Below, in pieces: positions 42,452 through 50,340 of a stretch of DNA of 64,000 bases. Numbering within the stretch: position 1 is the stretch's first letter; each line of letters starts with the position of its first letter. The stretch is taken from positions 2,454,001 through 2,518,000 of the forward strand of contig JALDRJ010000002.1 of assembly GCA_031315865.1 (NCBI GenBank), in the 5' to 3' direction. Position numbers and translations under genes: made by a program. A model generated the notes under the pieces. That model was given only the letters and a program-made list of their open reading frames with translations. It had not been told where the DNA came from and did no database searches. The stretch comes from Nitrospirales bacterium (GTDB lineage: Bacteria > Nitrospirota > Nitrospiria > Nitrospirales > UBA8639).

Positions 42452-44866
42452 ATGGCTCGATGCAGGAACAATACAATTTCTCTTCTGACAACCTGCCTTG
42501 TGATATTGGGAGGAACAATAAACAGTGCGTTTGCCGCCGACACAGAAGCACCAACCATCCCCAGTAATCTTACGGCCAATGTTAGTAATTCGGTTCGCGT
42601 CGATCTGACCTGGGGAGCCTCCACTGATCTCGGCGGTGGCGTCGTGGCGGGCTACGACGTCTACCGCAATGGCGTCAAGATTAAGAATAATGTGACCAGT
42701 ACTAGTTATAGCGACCTGACGGTCCAATCCAACACCACCTATAGCTATCAGGTCGATGCCTTTGACGATGCTTCCCCGCGGAATAAGTCCCCCAAATCTA
42801 ATACGGCAAGCCTTACGATGCCTGGAACCGCAACGACCACCGACAGCGAAGGTCCCATTGCTCCCGGCAATCTCTCCGCTATCGCCAGCAGCCCCACACA
42901 AGTCAACTTGTCATGGACGGCTTCTACAGATTTAGGCGGTGGCGTCGTGGCGGGCTACGACATCTATCGCGATGGTGCAAAGCTGAAAGCGAGCGTCATC
43001 AGTACCAGTTTTAGCGACACGACGGCCCAACCTAACACCATCTATAGCTATCAAGTCGATGCCTTCGATGATGCTTCCCCACGCAATAAGTCAAGGAAAT
43101 CAAACATGGTAAGTCTTACAACGCCCAGCACTACCAATGATACAGCCAGACCAACCACTCCAAGTAATCTCACCGCCACTGCTAGCAGTCCCACACAAGT
43201 TAAGCTAGTCTGGACGGCCTCTACGGATTTGGGCGGTGGCGTTGTGGCTGGCTACGACATCTGGCGAGATGGGGCAAAGCTGAAAGCGAATATCACCAGT
43301 ACCAGCTATAGCGACCCGACCGCCCAACCTAATACCACTTATAGCTACCAAGTCGATGCGTTCGATGATGCTTCCCCGCGCAACAAGTCCCCCAAATCCA
43401 ATACGGCCTCAGTCACAACACCAAAATCCACACCACCTGTTAGTGATGTCGATCTTCCAACAGTTCCGCCCAATTTGACCGGAAAAGCCATTAATCCAAG
43501 AAAAGTTACTCTGTGGTGGACATCTTCACGGGATACTAGTGGAGGTGTGGTCATGGGGTACATTGTTTACCGGGATGGCGTATCGATTGCTACTGTAACC
43601 GAACCGCACTACAGCGATTTGGCCGTGCAAGCCAACACTATCTATAGTTATCGTGTTGTTGCATTTGACGACGCCGTACCTGCAAATCTTTCTATCTTGT
43701 CTCCCGCCCTTGAAGTGGCAGTACCAGCCGAGGAACCAGCCTGCGTTGGCGTCACCATTGCTCCTACTGACAATGCTGTGAACATCGTCCAATCGCATGC
43801 GGCTGGGACTACGTTTTGTTTTCAAGCCGGTACCCATCGACTGTCTGCGCCGATCGACGCCCGTGCGAACGATCGATACATTGGGGCACCAGGGGCTATT
43901 CTGGATGGCCGCAATACGATCACCCATGCTTTTTCTGGAAGGAGTGGCAACCCCAATCAACAAAATGTCACGATCCGCGGCCTGATCATCCAAAATTTCC
44001 AAAATGCCTATGATGATTTTGCAACGCGTAATACCATCAAGGCTGGAGATTACTGGACAATCGAAAACAATGAAATCCGAAACAACTATGAGACCGGCAT
44101 TCATCTTGGCCAAGGCATCAGACTGCGGAATAACCATATCCACCATAATGGGCGGTACGGGATCACTGTTGGCCCGGGGCTCAATCAAAACATGCTGATC
44201 GATGGTAACGAGATTTCCTATAACAATACGCGCAATCTTCCCTGGGCCACCGCCGGAACCGCCAAAGTCATTGGCTCATCCACGGGAGTCACTGGACTAA
44301 CCTGGAAAAATAATTGGATCCATCACAACAACGGTCACGGGCTCCATCATGACTATAACGTAGGGCCCAATATCGAGATCGCCTTTAACCGGGTTGAGGG
44401 CAATATTGGCAACGGCATTCAACATGAAGCCTCTTGGGGAGCTGACATCCATCATAACGTGACGATCAATAATGCTCGGAAGTACATAGGCAAATCCTGT
44501 TTTCATGGTTCACAAATTTACCTCTTGATGAGTTCAGATGTGACGATTCGCAATAACCACGTGGAGTCGACGGAAGACAGTAATGGGATTTGTATGAGAG
44601 ATGCTATAGGTGACTTGGCCCCACCTGCTTCGACCACGATTCACAACGTGAAAGTCGTAGATAATACGATCAAACTGATTGGATCAGCTCAAACGGGAGT
44701 GGTAGGAGCGGATTCTGAAGTAGACAATCTCTCGAAAAATTTCTTTGATCGGAACACCTACTTCGTCCCAGAGCCAATTTTGGGCCGTCACTGGACCAAT
44801 TATGTCGATAAAGGAGAATGGCAGGCTAAAGGCCAAGGGGCCAATAGCTCGTTTTTCTTATGGTAG
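42452..44866 (+). CDS. Secreted protein with four FN3 domains and a right-handed beta-helix
   Basis: An 804-residue exported protein. The signal peptide ends near residue 29 (INSAFAAD). Four fibronectin type III-like domains follow at about 30-122, 130-222, 229-322 and 332-424; the first three are close repeats sharing DLGGGVVAGYD and YSYQVDAFDDASPRNKS. From about residue 434 to 780 is a parallel beta-helix with repeated N-rich turns (IENNEIRNNYETGIHL, LRNNHIHHNGRYGITV, IEIAFNRVEGNIGNGI), as in pectate-lyase-like and polysaccharide-modifying proteins. AAAGGAG precedes the ATG. The beta-helix segment appears identical to that of the gene at 45619. It may bind, cut or epimerise the exopolysaccharide; catalysis is not shown. 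Confidence 0.85.
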   Translation: MARCRNNTISLLTTCLVILGGTINSAFAADTEAPTIPSNLTANVSNSVRVDLTWGASTDLGGGVVAGYDVYRNGVKIKNNVTSTSYSDLTVQSNTTYSYQVDAFDDASPRNKSPKSNTASLTMPGTATTTDSEGPIAPGNLSAIASSPTQVNLSWTASTDLGGGVVAGYDIYRDGAKLKASVISTSFSDTTAQPNTIYSYQVDAFDDASPRNKSRKSNMVSLTTPSTTNDTARPTTPSNLTATASSPTQVKLVWTASTDLGGGVVAGYDIWRDGAKLKANITSTSYSDPTAQPNTTYSYQVDAFDDASPRNKSPKSNTASVTTPKSTPPVSDVDLPTVPPNLTGKAINPRKVTLWWTSSRDTSGGVVMGYIVYRDGVSIATVTEPHYSDLAVQANTIYSYRVVAFDDAVPANLSILSPALEVAVPAEEPACVGVTIAPTDNAVNIVQSHAAGTTFCFQAGTHRLSAPIDARANDRYIGAPGAILDGRNTITHAFSGRSGNPNQQNVTIRGLIIQNFQNAYDDFATRNTIKAGDYWTIENNEIRNNYETGIHLGQGIRLRNNHIHHNGRYGITVGPGLNQNMLIDGNEISYNNTRNLPWATAGTAKVIGSSTGVTGLTWKNNWIHHNNGHGLHHDYNVGPNIEIAFNRVEGNIGNGIQHEASWGADIHHNVTINNARKYIGKSCFHGSQIYLLMSSDVTIRNNHVESTEDSNGICMRDAIGDLAPPASTTIHNVKVVDNTIKLIGSAQTGVVGADSEVDNLSKNFFDRNTYFVPEPILGRHWTNYVDKGEWQAKGQGANSSFFLW
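43772..44775 (+). repeat. Apparently identical 1004-bp repeat, copy A
   Basis: The beta-helix-coding segment reappears at 46351-47354 with no difference seen by eye, at an offset of 2579 bp. Identity breaks sharply at both ends: GAC versus AGC just before, and AATTTT versus TGAAAC just after. Confidence 0.9.
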
Positions 44867-44900
44867 TCATTTTAAATCCCGTAAGGCATAACGGAAAAAC

Positions 44901-44931
44901 CAGGGTCTGGTCCACTTCGGACTGGACCCTG
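44901..44931 (+). terminator. Hairpin after the first beta-helix gene
   Basis: CAGGGTC (44901-44907) pairs with GACCCTG (44925-44931), enclosing GTCC (44910-44913) paired with GGAC (44919-44922). It lies 35 nt after the stop. The following sequence is AT-rich but lacks a T-run, so it is a possible terminator or mRNA-stabilising structure. Confidence 0.5.
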
Positions 44932-45618
44932 AATTGATATTCTCTCAGAGACATCATCTTGAATGGGTAGTCGCTGAAGCTTCACTCCACAAATTTTAGA
45001 AAAACTATTCATCCATTTTGCTGCCTAAAGCAGAAGCCACCTCAGATTGAACAACGCACGTAAACGTCTAAGGACTAACCAATCAGCAGAGACAACCTTT
45101 TTTACCACACTATCATCTGGCCTTCTTGCTCCCTCCCAACAAGGACCTAGTTGAAATAGCTACATTTAGATTCGACTGTGTATACGTATAGATTCGACTG
45201 TGTGTACGTAGTTTCAATGAATGCCGATTCATTCGGTAATTACACTTTTTCGCCAACCTTCTATTAGGTTCTTTTCAAAATGCAAGTCATTGGTAAACTC
45301 CCAAATATTAAAGACTTTCTAGCACAAGTATCATGAAATTTTTTTATTACATTTCTTTGCGGCACTTAAATTGCTTGCCGTTCCCAAAAAACAAAACGGT
45401 TTTTTTGAGCACATGCTGAGAGAAAATATTTTGGTGTAAGTTCTGGGACTTCACGAACTTTCTCTTTTATCGACGTACATACTCGTCACCTCGTTTTTTG
45501 ATTTTTTCCTCCAACCCTGCATTTCTGATGGAGATCTCAAGCGGTCGGATTCCCATCTATGTTTATGACTCGTCCGTTTTTAAACAAAAATTACAACTAC
45601 TCAAGGAAGGAAAGTCTT
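44932..45618. other. Gene-free upstream region of the second beta-helix gene, with tandem repeat
   Basis: No gene is supported here. A 22-bp unit, TAGATTCGACTGTGTRTACG plus TA, is repeated in tandem at 45167-45188 and 45189-45210 with one difference. A sigma-54-like site lies at 45360-45374 and the interval is AT-rich, as expected of a long regulatory region. Confidence 0.6.
45360..45374 (+). promoter_or_regulatory. Putative sigma-54 (-24/-12) promoter
   Basis: GGCACTTAAATTGC at 45361-45374 matches the core of the sigma-54 consensus TGGCAC-N5-TTGC, with the invariant GG and GC at the correct 10-nt spacing; the base before GG is C rather than T. It lies 245 nt upstream of the start at 45619. 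PEP-CTERM/exopolysaccharide systems are known to use sigma-54 with PrsK/PrsR-type regulators, which makes the match meaningful. It is a single match found by eye. Confidence 0.5.
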
Positions 45619-47445
45619 ATGACTTACAGTCATTCCCTCAGTAGACATTTTCGCATTCCCTTCTTCGCTGCTTGTCTAGTAATTTTTGCCGGATTCAGTT
45701 GTGCAAGCTTTGCCGCTGACACAGAGGCACCAACCATCCCTGGCAACTTGACGGCCACTGCCAGCAGTCCCACACAAGTTAATCTAGTCTGGACGGCCTC
45801 TACGGATTTGGGCGGTGGCGTCGTGGCGGGCTACGATGTCTATCGCGATGGCGCGAAGCTGAAAGCGAATATCACCAGCACCAGCTATAGCGACCCGACT
45901 GCCCAACCCAATACCCAATATAGCTATCGTGTCGATGCGTTCGACAACGCCAAGCCACGCAATAAATCCCCCAAGTCCAATACCGCCACCGTCACAACGT
46001 CCTCGCCATTATCATCCGGAAACACAGGCTCCGCGCCAACAGTCCCCCCAAACTTTACGGGGAAAGCTGTCAGTCACAAGAAAATCGTCCTCTGGTGGAC
46101 TTCCTCTCGAGATACGGGTGGAGGAGAGGTGGCAGGCTACAAGGTGTTTCGCAATAGTTCGCAGATTGCCACCGTGACCGAACCGCACTTTAGCGATCTC
46201 AATTTAAAGGCTAATACCACGTATAGTTATCGGATTGCAGCGTTTGACGATGCTTCACCGGCGAACAATTCCTCACAAACTTCATCCCTCTCTCTTAAGA
46301 CCCTCGCGCCTCCTGCTATTTGCTCTGGCGTCACCATTGCTCCTACTAGCAATGCTGTGAACATCGTCCAATCGCATGCGGCTGGGACTACGTTTTGTTT
46401 TCAAGCCGGTACCCATCGACTGTCTGCGCCGATCGACGCCCGTGCGAACGATCGATACATTGGGGCACCAGGGGCTATTCTGGATGGCCGCAATACGATC
46501 ACCCATGCTTTTTCTGGAAGGAGTGGCAACCCCAATCAACAAAATGTCACGATCCGCGGCCTGATCATCCAAAATTTCCAAAATGCCTATGATGATTTTG
46601 CAACGCGTAATACCATCAAGGCTGGAGATTACTGGACAATCGAAAACAATGAAATCCGAAACAACTATGAGACCGGCATTCATCTTGGCCAAGGCATCAG
46701 ACTGCGGAATAACCATATCCACCATAATGGGCGGTACGGGATCACTGTTGGCCCGGGGCTCAATCAAAACATGCTGATCGATGGTAACGAGATTTCCTAT
46801 AACAATACGCGCAATCTTCCCTGGGCCACCGCCGGAACCGCCAAAGTCATTGGCTCATCCACGGGAGTCACTGGACTAACCTGGAAAAATAATTGGATCC
46901 ATCACAACAACGGTCACGGGCTCCATCATGACTATAACGTAGGGCCCAATATCGAGATCGCCTTTAACCGGGTTGAGGGCAATATTGGCAACGGCATTCA
47001 ACATGAAGCCTCTTGGGGAGCTGACATCCATCATAACGTGACGATCAATAATGCTCGGAAGTACATAGGCAAATCCTGTTTTCATGGTTCACAAATTTAC
47101 CTCTTGATGAGTTCAGATGTGACGATTCGCAATAACCACGTGGAGTCGACGGAAGACAGTAATGGGATTTGTATGAGAGATGCTATAGGTGACTTGGCCC
47201 CACCTGCTTCGACCACGATTCACAACGTGAAAGTCGTAGATAATACGATCAAACTGATTGGATCAGCTCAAACGGGAGTGGTAGGAGCGGATTCTGAAGT
47301 AGACAATCTCTCGAAAAATTTCTTTGATCGGAACACCTACTTCGTCCCAGAGCCTGAAACTGGAGTCAATTGGGCTTGGTATATTATTCATTACGAATGG
47401 CAAAATACTGGTCAAGGCCCTAATAGCACTTTCCGTGCATGGTAA
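45619..47445 (+). CDS. Secreted protein with two FN3 domains and a right-handed beta-helix
   Basis: A 608-residue paralogue of the gene at 42452. A signal peptide (FFAACLVIFAGFSCASFAAD) leads to two FN3-like domains (about residues 34-130 and 137-232), then the same beta-helix as the first protein, identical over its whole central length. The last 20 residues differ (NWAWYIIHYEWQ against HWTNYVDKGEWQ). AAGGAAGGAAAG before 45619 supports this ATG rather than the upstream ATG at 45559. It is probably expressed from the sigma-54-like promoter upstream, separately from the first copy. Confidence 0.85.
   Translation: MTYSHSLSRHFRIPFFAACLVIFAGFSCASFAADTEAPTIPGNLTATASSPTQVNLVWTASTDLGGGVVAGYDVYRDGAKLKANITSTSYSDPTAQPNTQYSYRVDAFDNAKPRNKSPKSNTATVTTSSPLSSGNTGSAPTVPPNFTGKAVSHKKIVLWWTSSRDTGGGEVAGYKVFRNSSQIATVTEPHFSDLNLKANTTYSYRIAAFDDASPANNSSQTSSLSLKTLAPPAICSGVTIAPTSNAVNIVQSHAAGTTFCFQAGTHRLSAPIDARANDRYIGAPGAILDGRNTITHAFSGRSGNPNQQNVTIRGLIIQNFQNAYDDFATRNTIKAGDYWTIENNEIRNNYETGIHLGQGIRLRNNHIHHNGRYGITVGPGLNQNMLIDGNEISYNNTRNLPWATAGTAKVIGSSTGVTGLTWKNNWIHHNNGHGLHHDYNVGPNIEIAFNRVEGNIGNGIQHEASWGADIHHNVTINNARKYIGKSCFHGSQIYLLMSSDVTIRNNHVESTEDSNGICMRDAIGDLAPPASTTIHNVKVVDNTIKLIGSAQTGVVGADSEVDNLSKNFFDRNTYFVPEPETGVNWAWYIIHYEWQNTGQGPNSTFRAW
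46351..47354 (+). repeat. Apparently identical 1004-bp repeat, copy B
   Basis: Same segment as 43772-44775. The FN3-coding parts upstream are only similar, so the identity is confined to the beta-helix block and points to recent duplication or gene conversion. Confidence 0.9.
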
Positions 47446-47579
47446 TATACATCTGGTGCTCTGTCAGTTTGGATCGCATAAAATGCTCAATTCTGTTAGG
47501 TCGAACCTTATGTAAGCTTCCCCCAATCGAGGACAGATTAAACGTAGAGCGTTCTGGCAGAATAGCCCAGGAGGTTCTC

Positions 47580-47846
47580 ATGAAACGGACTCGATTGAGC
47601 GAAAGCCAAATTGTCGCCATCTTGAAGCAAGGTGATGCCGGGATCAAGGTCAAGGCTCTTTGTCGGGAACATGGGATCAATGATGCCAGCTATTATAATT
47701 GGAAAGCGAAGTACGGGGGGCTCGAGGCCTCAGATCTCAAGCGGCTCAAAGAAACCGAGAGCGAACTGAGCAAGCTCAAGCGCATGTACGCGGATCTGGC
47801 CTTAGAGAATCGGGCGCTCAAGGATGTGATCGAAAAAAAGCTCTGA
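47580..47846 (+). CDS. IS3-family transposase OrfA
   Basis: An 88-residue protein with an N-terminal helix-turn-helix (LSESQIVAILKQGDAGIKVKALCREHGINDASYYNWKAKYGG) and a C-terminal leucine-zipper-like helix (LKRLKETESELSKLKRMYADL). GGAGG precedes the ATG at 47580. It ends 7 nt after an A7 slippery run that would let ribosomes shift into orfB. Confidence 0.9.
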   Translation: MKRTRLSESQIVAILKQGDAGIKVKALCREHGINDASYYNWKAKYGGLEASDLKRLKETESELSKLKRMYADLALENRALKDVIEKKL

Positions 47847-48693
47847 CGCCGACCGAGAAACGTGAGGCGGTGCACACGATGCACGAAACTCATGGCATCT
47901 CTATTGTACGAGGATGTACTGCCCTCAGACTGGCTCGGTCGGCGTACTATCACGCGCCAGTTGATTGACAGGTGCGTGACCAGGAAGTGATCGACGCCCT
48001 CAATGCGTTAGTTGAGACGCATCCCTGCTGGGGCGTGTGGAAATATATGAGGCAGTTACGAGCCCTGGGCCATACTTGGAATCACAAACGCATGTATCGC
48101 GTGTATCGGCAATTAGGGCTCAATCAGCCCCGCCGTACCAAACCTCGGTTACCCAAGCGACCCTCACTCCCAGTATTTGTCTCAGAAGGACCGAACGAAG
48201 TCTGGTCGGCCGACTTCATGAGTGATGCCTTGTATCACGGGTCGCGGTTTCGCACCTTGAATATTATCGATGACTTCAATCGAGAGGCACTGGCGATTGA
48301 AATTGATACGTCGCTCCGTGCGGAGCGGGTCATTCGAGTCCTTGAGCGCTTGAAAACCGAACGTGATCTGCCTCACATGATTCGGGTGGATAATGGCCCA
48401 GAATTCTTAGCGCACTGTCTTCAAGACTGGGGGAAAGCGAATCGGGTATTGATCTATTACATCCAGCCGGGGCGCCCCACGCAGAATGCCTTCATTGAGC
48501 GGTTTAATCGGACCTATCGAAATGAGGTGCTCGATCCCTACTTGTTTCGGAATTTGGAAGATGTGCGGAGATCACCGCGGAATGGCTGACGGTCTATAAT
48601 GAACGCCGACCACACGAGGCGCTGCAAGGAAAAGCCCCGTGTACATTTCACGAACCCAGACCGGAAAACTCTACCTTGCAACTGTCCGCTTGA
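47840..48693 (+). pseudogene. IS3-family transposase OrfB, inactivated
   Basis: The integrase core is recognisable: the first Asp in VWSADFMSDAL, the second in IRVDNGPEFLA and the Glu in NAFIERFNRTYRNEVLD. Two lesions break it. A TGA at 47966-47968 replaces what is normally a Trp codon in the APVDWQVR-like segment, and a one-base deletion near 48568 shifts the frame so that the normal C-terminal EITAEWLTVYNERRPHEAL lies in another frame, ending at TGA 48691-48693. The element should not move by itself. Confidence 0.85.
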
Positions 48694-48707
48694 CGGGGAA
48701 GCTTACA

Positions 48708-48933
48708 AGTGCCCTCCGCTTCGAGGGCTTGCGCAATGAGTTTGCGAGCGCCTACCCGCATTAATTCCGTCAGCGTGTCCGTAGTTCCTCGATCTGCCTC
48801 GTCTGTTTTGGTACTCTTTGGCATCGTGGCGTCTCTCCTTTGTGGTTGAATGTGGATGTCTGGCAACAACCAGTTCAACCCGAGACGCCGCGTCTTTTCA
48901 ACTCACCGCAAACACCACTTTCGAATATAACTC
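48708..48933 (-). pseudogene. IS256-family transposase remnant (5' end only)
   Basis: The minus strand encodes MPKSTKTDEADRGTT, then TLTELMRVGARKLIAQALEAE, the N-terminus of an IS256-type transposase related to but distinct from the two complete copies. The sequence runs directly into the IS3 element at 48707. The right end (48913-48933) keeps an IS256-like terminal repeat with CACCACTTTCGA. The rest of the gene is gone. Confidence 0.8.
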
Positions 48934-49168
48934 GCACACGGCTAACTGCTATGATAATGCGGTGACGGAGAGTTTCTTGCATGCACTGAAAGTCGAACTC
49001 ATTCACCGCGAGCGGTATAGCACGCGACGTCAGGATCAATCGAGCATCTTTGAATACATCGAAACGTATTACAATCGACAGAGAAGGCATTCGGCAATTG
49101 GACATCAGATCCCGATGGTTTTTGAACAGGCAGCTTAACTCCCTGTCCGATCTGGTGGGGGAGGATCA
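48934..49168 (+). pseudogene. IS3-family integrase remnant (C-terminus) and right end
   Basis: The frame encodes ANCYDNAVTESFLHALKVEL, ERYSTRRQDQSSIFEYIETYYN and RRHSAIGHQIPMVFEQAA with a stop at 49136-49138: the last third of an IS3-family OrfB of a different subgroup from the element at 47511. It begins abruptly at the IS256 remnant, so it was interrupted by that older insertion. Its presumed right terminal repeat (TGTCCGATCTGGTGGGGGAG from 49144) forms the 3' end of the acyltransferase gene. Confidence 0.78.
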
Positions 49169-50244
49169 ATGGCACCATACTTTGAAGCAGGTTCTTCAAT
49201 AATTTTAAATGAAAAATAAGCCGCGATAGTAGAACTCAATAAGACCAACCAAAAACTTGCATACCCGTTTATTTCTAGTCTTTTTATAATGTTCAAGAAA
49301 ATAGGATGGAAGAGATATAAACTAAAACTTAATGCACCATAAAACCTAAGAATAGGTAAGGTGAAAAACTTGCGGATAAGCCCTTTATAATTTATTGAAG
49401 ATAAAAGAACAAATGACCACAATATCGAATATAAAATAAATTCTTTATGAAGGTAATTATTGGGAACTCTATTCCCAAACAACGAAATAACTAGAGGTGT
49501 CATAGCGACTACCCCAACTAAACCTATATACCCTAAATGTCTGCAAATTTTGACAACAATTTCATTTGACTGACTATTATGGATGTAATCTTGTAAAACC
49601 GCGAGAAGTACACCAATAATGAAAATTGGCATATAAGGTAGTAGTCTGGAGTCGTTTGTCAAAGAATCATGCTGAGGAGATATAATTTGAGAACATATAA
49701 TCAATACTATAAAGAATAGTATGACGCTCAAAAAGCCATAGGAACGAATAAAAACAGTGATAATAACTAATAATGGAAGTATAAAATAAAATTTAAATTC
49801 TACCGCTATGCTCCAAGTAACCCCTTTCCCTTCTAAAAGAAGAAAATGATTTACAAAGCCAGGGAAGTCTAAAAAGAATGGAACGCCTATATCAGGCATT
49901 CCTAAGTACCTACTTATTACAAACGAACTTATTAAGCCAAGCAGCAAATAAAGAGTATAAAGTGGGTATATACGAAAAAAACGTCTTTGCCAATAGTGGG
50001 ACATTGCTGAAATTGTCAGAATGTCTTTGCCTTTATGCAGTAAAGGAAGCGTTAGTAAAAAAGAGCTAAGAAGGAAGAATAGAAACACGCCTGACTTTCC
50101 AATACCTCTCAAGTCAAGAAAAGGAATGAAAAACATACCTGAGTTACTCGTGTGGCTGAATACCACTATTAATGCAGCGAAACCCCTTAGTCCATCAAGG
50201 GAGTTTATGTGAAATTTTTTATCTGATATTTCCCTATGTATCAT
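49135..50244 (-). CDS. Acyltransferase 3 family O-acetyl/acyltransferase (C-terminus altered by IS)
   Basis: A 369-residue membrane protein with about ten helices. The N-terminal signature NSLDGLRGFAALIVVFSHTS carries the conserved His of the acyltransferase 3 (OafA) family, and WSIAVEFKFYFILPLL is the second family motif. It would acylate a sugar of the exopolysaccharide or its lipid carrier. The gene is AT-rich compared with its surroundings. The last about 12 residues (IDPPPPDRTGS) are read from the terminus of the IS3 remnant, so the original C-terminus has been replaced after EEPASKYGA; the catalytic part looks intact. Confidence 0.85.
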   Translation of the reverse strand: MIHREISDKKFHINSLDGLRGFAALIVVFSHTSNSGMFFIPFLDLRGIGKSGVFLFFLLSSFLLTLPLLHKGKDILTISAMSHYWQRRFFRIYPLYTLYLLLGLISSFVISRYLGMPDIGVPFFLDFPGFVNHFLLLEGKGVTWSIAVEFKFYFILPLLVIITVFIRSYGFLSVILFFIVLIICSQIISPQHDSLTNDSRLLPYMPIFIIGVLLAVLQDYIHNSQSNEIVVKICRHLGYIGLVGVVAMTPLVISLFGNRVPNNYLHKEFILYSILWSFVLLSSINYKGLIRKFFTLPILRFYGALSFSLYLFHPIFLNIIKRLEINGYASFWLVLLSSTIAAYFSFKIIEEPASKYGAIDPPPPDRTGS

Positions 50245-50340
50245 TATGTGATTATTCTGAAATAATTTGTGTAACTCACTGAGATGGTTGTAATTGTTTT
50301 AAGATAATGAATTGGCAGTATGGAAGAGCGTAGGAACACT

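Larger units (their letters stand above)
47511..48707 (+). mobile_element. IS3-family element with inactivated transposase
   Basis: A 1197-bp element bounded by inverted repeats beginning TGTAAGCTTCCCC (47511-47523 and the complement at 48695-48707). It holds orfA and a broken orfB. The A7 tract at 47833-47839 at the end of orfA is a typical -1 programmed frameshift site for this family. No target duplication is evident; the right end abuts an IS256 remnant at 48708, so this element seems to have inserted into, or recombined with, that older element. Confidence 0.85.

Noticed and set aside
43526-44188. A 220-residue minus-strand gene inside the beta-helix gene
   Set aside because: It is the antisense shadow of the repetitive beta-helix frame, and a shorter version recurs in the second copy simply because the DNA is repeated.
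45167-45210. A CRISPR array
   Set aside because: Only two tandem units without spacers; no cas genes are in the window.
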